Shown piece by piece: positions 63,203 through 64,000 of a DNA stretch of 64,000 nt. Under the pieces are notes generated by a model. The model saw nothing but the letters and a program-made list of their open reading frames with translations. It made no database searches and was not told where the DNA came from. The stretch is taken from contig OX457034.1 in assembly GCA_949752745.1 (NCBI GenBank), positions 31,105,544-31,169,543 of the forward strand, in the 5' to 3' direction. Position 1 is the first letter of the stretch. Every line of letters begins with the position of its first letter. The position numbers and the translations under genes are program-made. Source of the DNA: Protula sp. h YS-2021 (Eukaryota; Annelida; Polychaeta; Sabellida; Serpulidae).

Positions 63203-64000
63203 AAGCCATAATATATGTCCTGCACTGCACGCTTCACTTTTTGTTTTTTTTTTATCTTTGATTATATTTTATTTTATCTAAGAGGTAGGTTATTGTTTCT
63301 ATTTCATACAAAACTTATGCAAGATTTAATCATATTTTATTGCTGGTGCATGCACATAGAAGGCTCTAGAATATGCACAACAGTATTCCACACTCCTCTA
63401 GTATCCCTTGTTCAATGCTCTTTCAATCCAACTGGACAATCAAAAGCTGTGCGTCTCACACTTCTTGATCTCTCTCACACTGCTTGATCTCTTCAATCAT
63501 GGCATTCTACCTACGTCAGTTGCAGAGTTACTTCGGGATTGAAGGCACAGAGTACGATCGTTGTACCTTACTAAGATCGAGGATGTATATTCAGACACCG
63601 TAATATCATACTGAACTTTACTTCAGGTTTTAAACAAATATTAAGTAGTCTTAAAACTGTTTGATTTTACATACACCGTTTATAAGAGAATGACATTGAA
63701 GCATTAACTTTGGCCATTTTTTCTATCTTAAACCATTTCAAAGAGAATAAAATACTCAGACAAAAGTACAGATGCTCAATAATCTTTCAGATCAAGGCAG
63801 ATCGATGAACTTTCTAAAATACATAAACCTATTTTATTGCTAAACATTAAAATATCTGCAATAAAGAAAATTTTAATGGTTATAAAAGTAAGATTGTAAT
63901 GTGTGGATAAGTTTGTACAGTGTAGCTAAAGTGAAAAGGTGGTAGTAGAATTTGCAAAGTGGGGATACCTGCTTGACCTCTTCCGAGGATCATAATTTTA

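Larger units (their letters stand above)
1..64000 (+). repeat. Two-form macrosatellite array spanning the whole window
   Basis: Every base belongs to a head-to-tail array of two related units, a long one of about 3.10 kb (A+B) and a short one of about 1.31 kb (B only). The order is one long, 24 short, then nine complete long units and one partial. Unit boundaries were placed by tracking the recurring joins 'acaattccag' (B to A) and 'aatagtgaaa' (A to B or B to B). Unit lengths are 3099-3106 bp for long and 1306-1308 bp for short copies, differing only by homopolymer changes and one inserted A. Neither window edge shows unique flanking sequence, so the true array is longer on the right at least. 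No convincing protein gene is present. Centromeric, pericentromeric, sex-chromosome or other heterochromatic location is possible but not shown. Confidence 0.97.
62365..64000 (+). repeat. Long unit L11, cut by window end
   Basis: The first 1636 bp of segment A, same type as L10. The window ends inside A, so the array continues to the right. Confidence 0.95.

Noticed and set aside
1..64000. rRNA intergenic repeats, 5S, snRNA, spliced-leader or histone gene cluster
   Set aside because: Tandem units of this size suggested it, but none of the conserved core sequences, Sm sites or histone frames is visible on either strand.

Overview
The whole 64 kb window is one tandem array with no single-copy DNA. 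It looks like nuclear eukaryotic DNA, most likely animal: AT-rich, with a degenerate tRNA-derived sequence, poly(A)/(TAA)n tails, and no gene-sized open frame (the longest ATG-started frame is about 112 codons). I cannot name the species. I see no rRNA, functional tRNA, histone, 5S, CRISPR or transposase gene. I call it a macrosatellite built from two related units.

The long unit (about 3.10 kb) has two parts. Segment A (about 1.80 kb) holds a tRNA-like head, an A-rich tail, a GC-rich island and a unique AT-rich stretch. Segment B (about 1.31 kb) is AT-rich and contains an internal duplication of about 175-183 bp. The short unit (1306-1308 bp) is segment B alone.

Layout: one long unit at 1-3106; then 24 head-to-tail short units at 3107-34454; then nine complete long units at 34455-62364 and a tenth cut by the window end (62365-64000). 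All units point the same way. At the B-to-B and B-to-A joins the sequence is the same up to a short 'acaa', after which it continues either as more B or as A.

Copies differ at only a few positions per unit, so amplification or homogenisation is recent. The variants show history. The short array has a left domain (S1-S13), a mixed zone (S14-S17) and a right domain (S18-S24). The right-hand long block carries four B alleles absent from the first long unit and from every short unit. The last short unit keeps a long-type base at the join, which suggests the short form arose by losing A from a long unit and then spread.

The most gene-like part is the GC-rich island in A (640-840 in the first unit, repeated 11 times). 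It has a CCAAT box, a TATA-like element and overlapping reverse-strand open frames. In one 87-codon frame the three segregating substitutions are all synonymous, but that frame has no ATG start. The array could be a repeated noncoding transcription unit. That is a hypothesis; the sequence directly shows only the repeat architecture.
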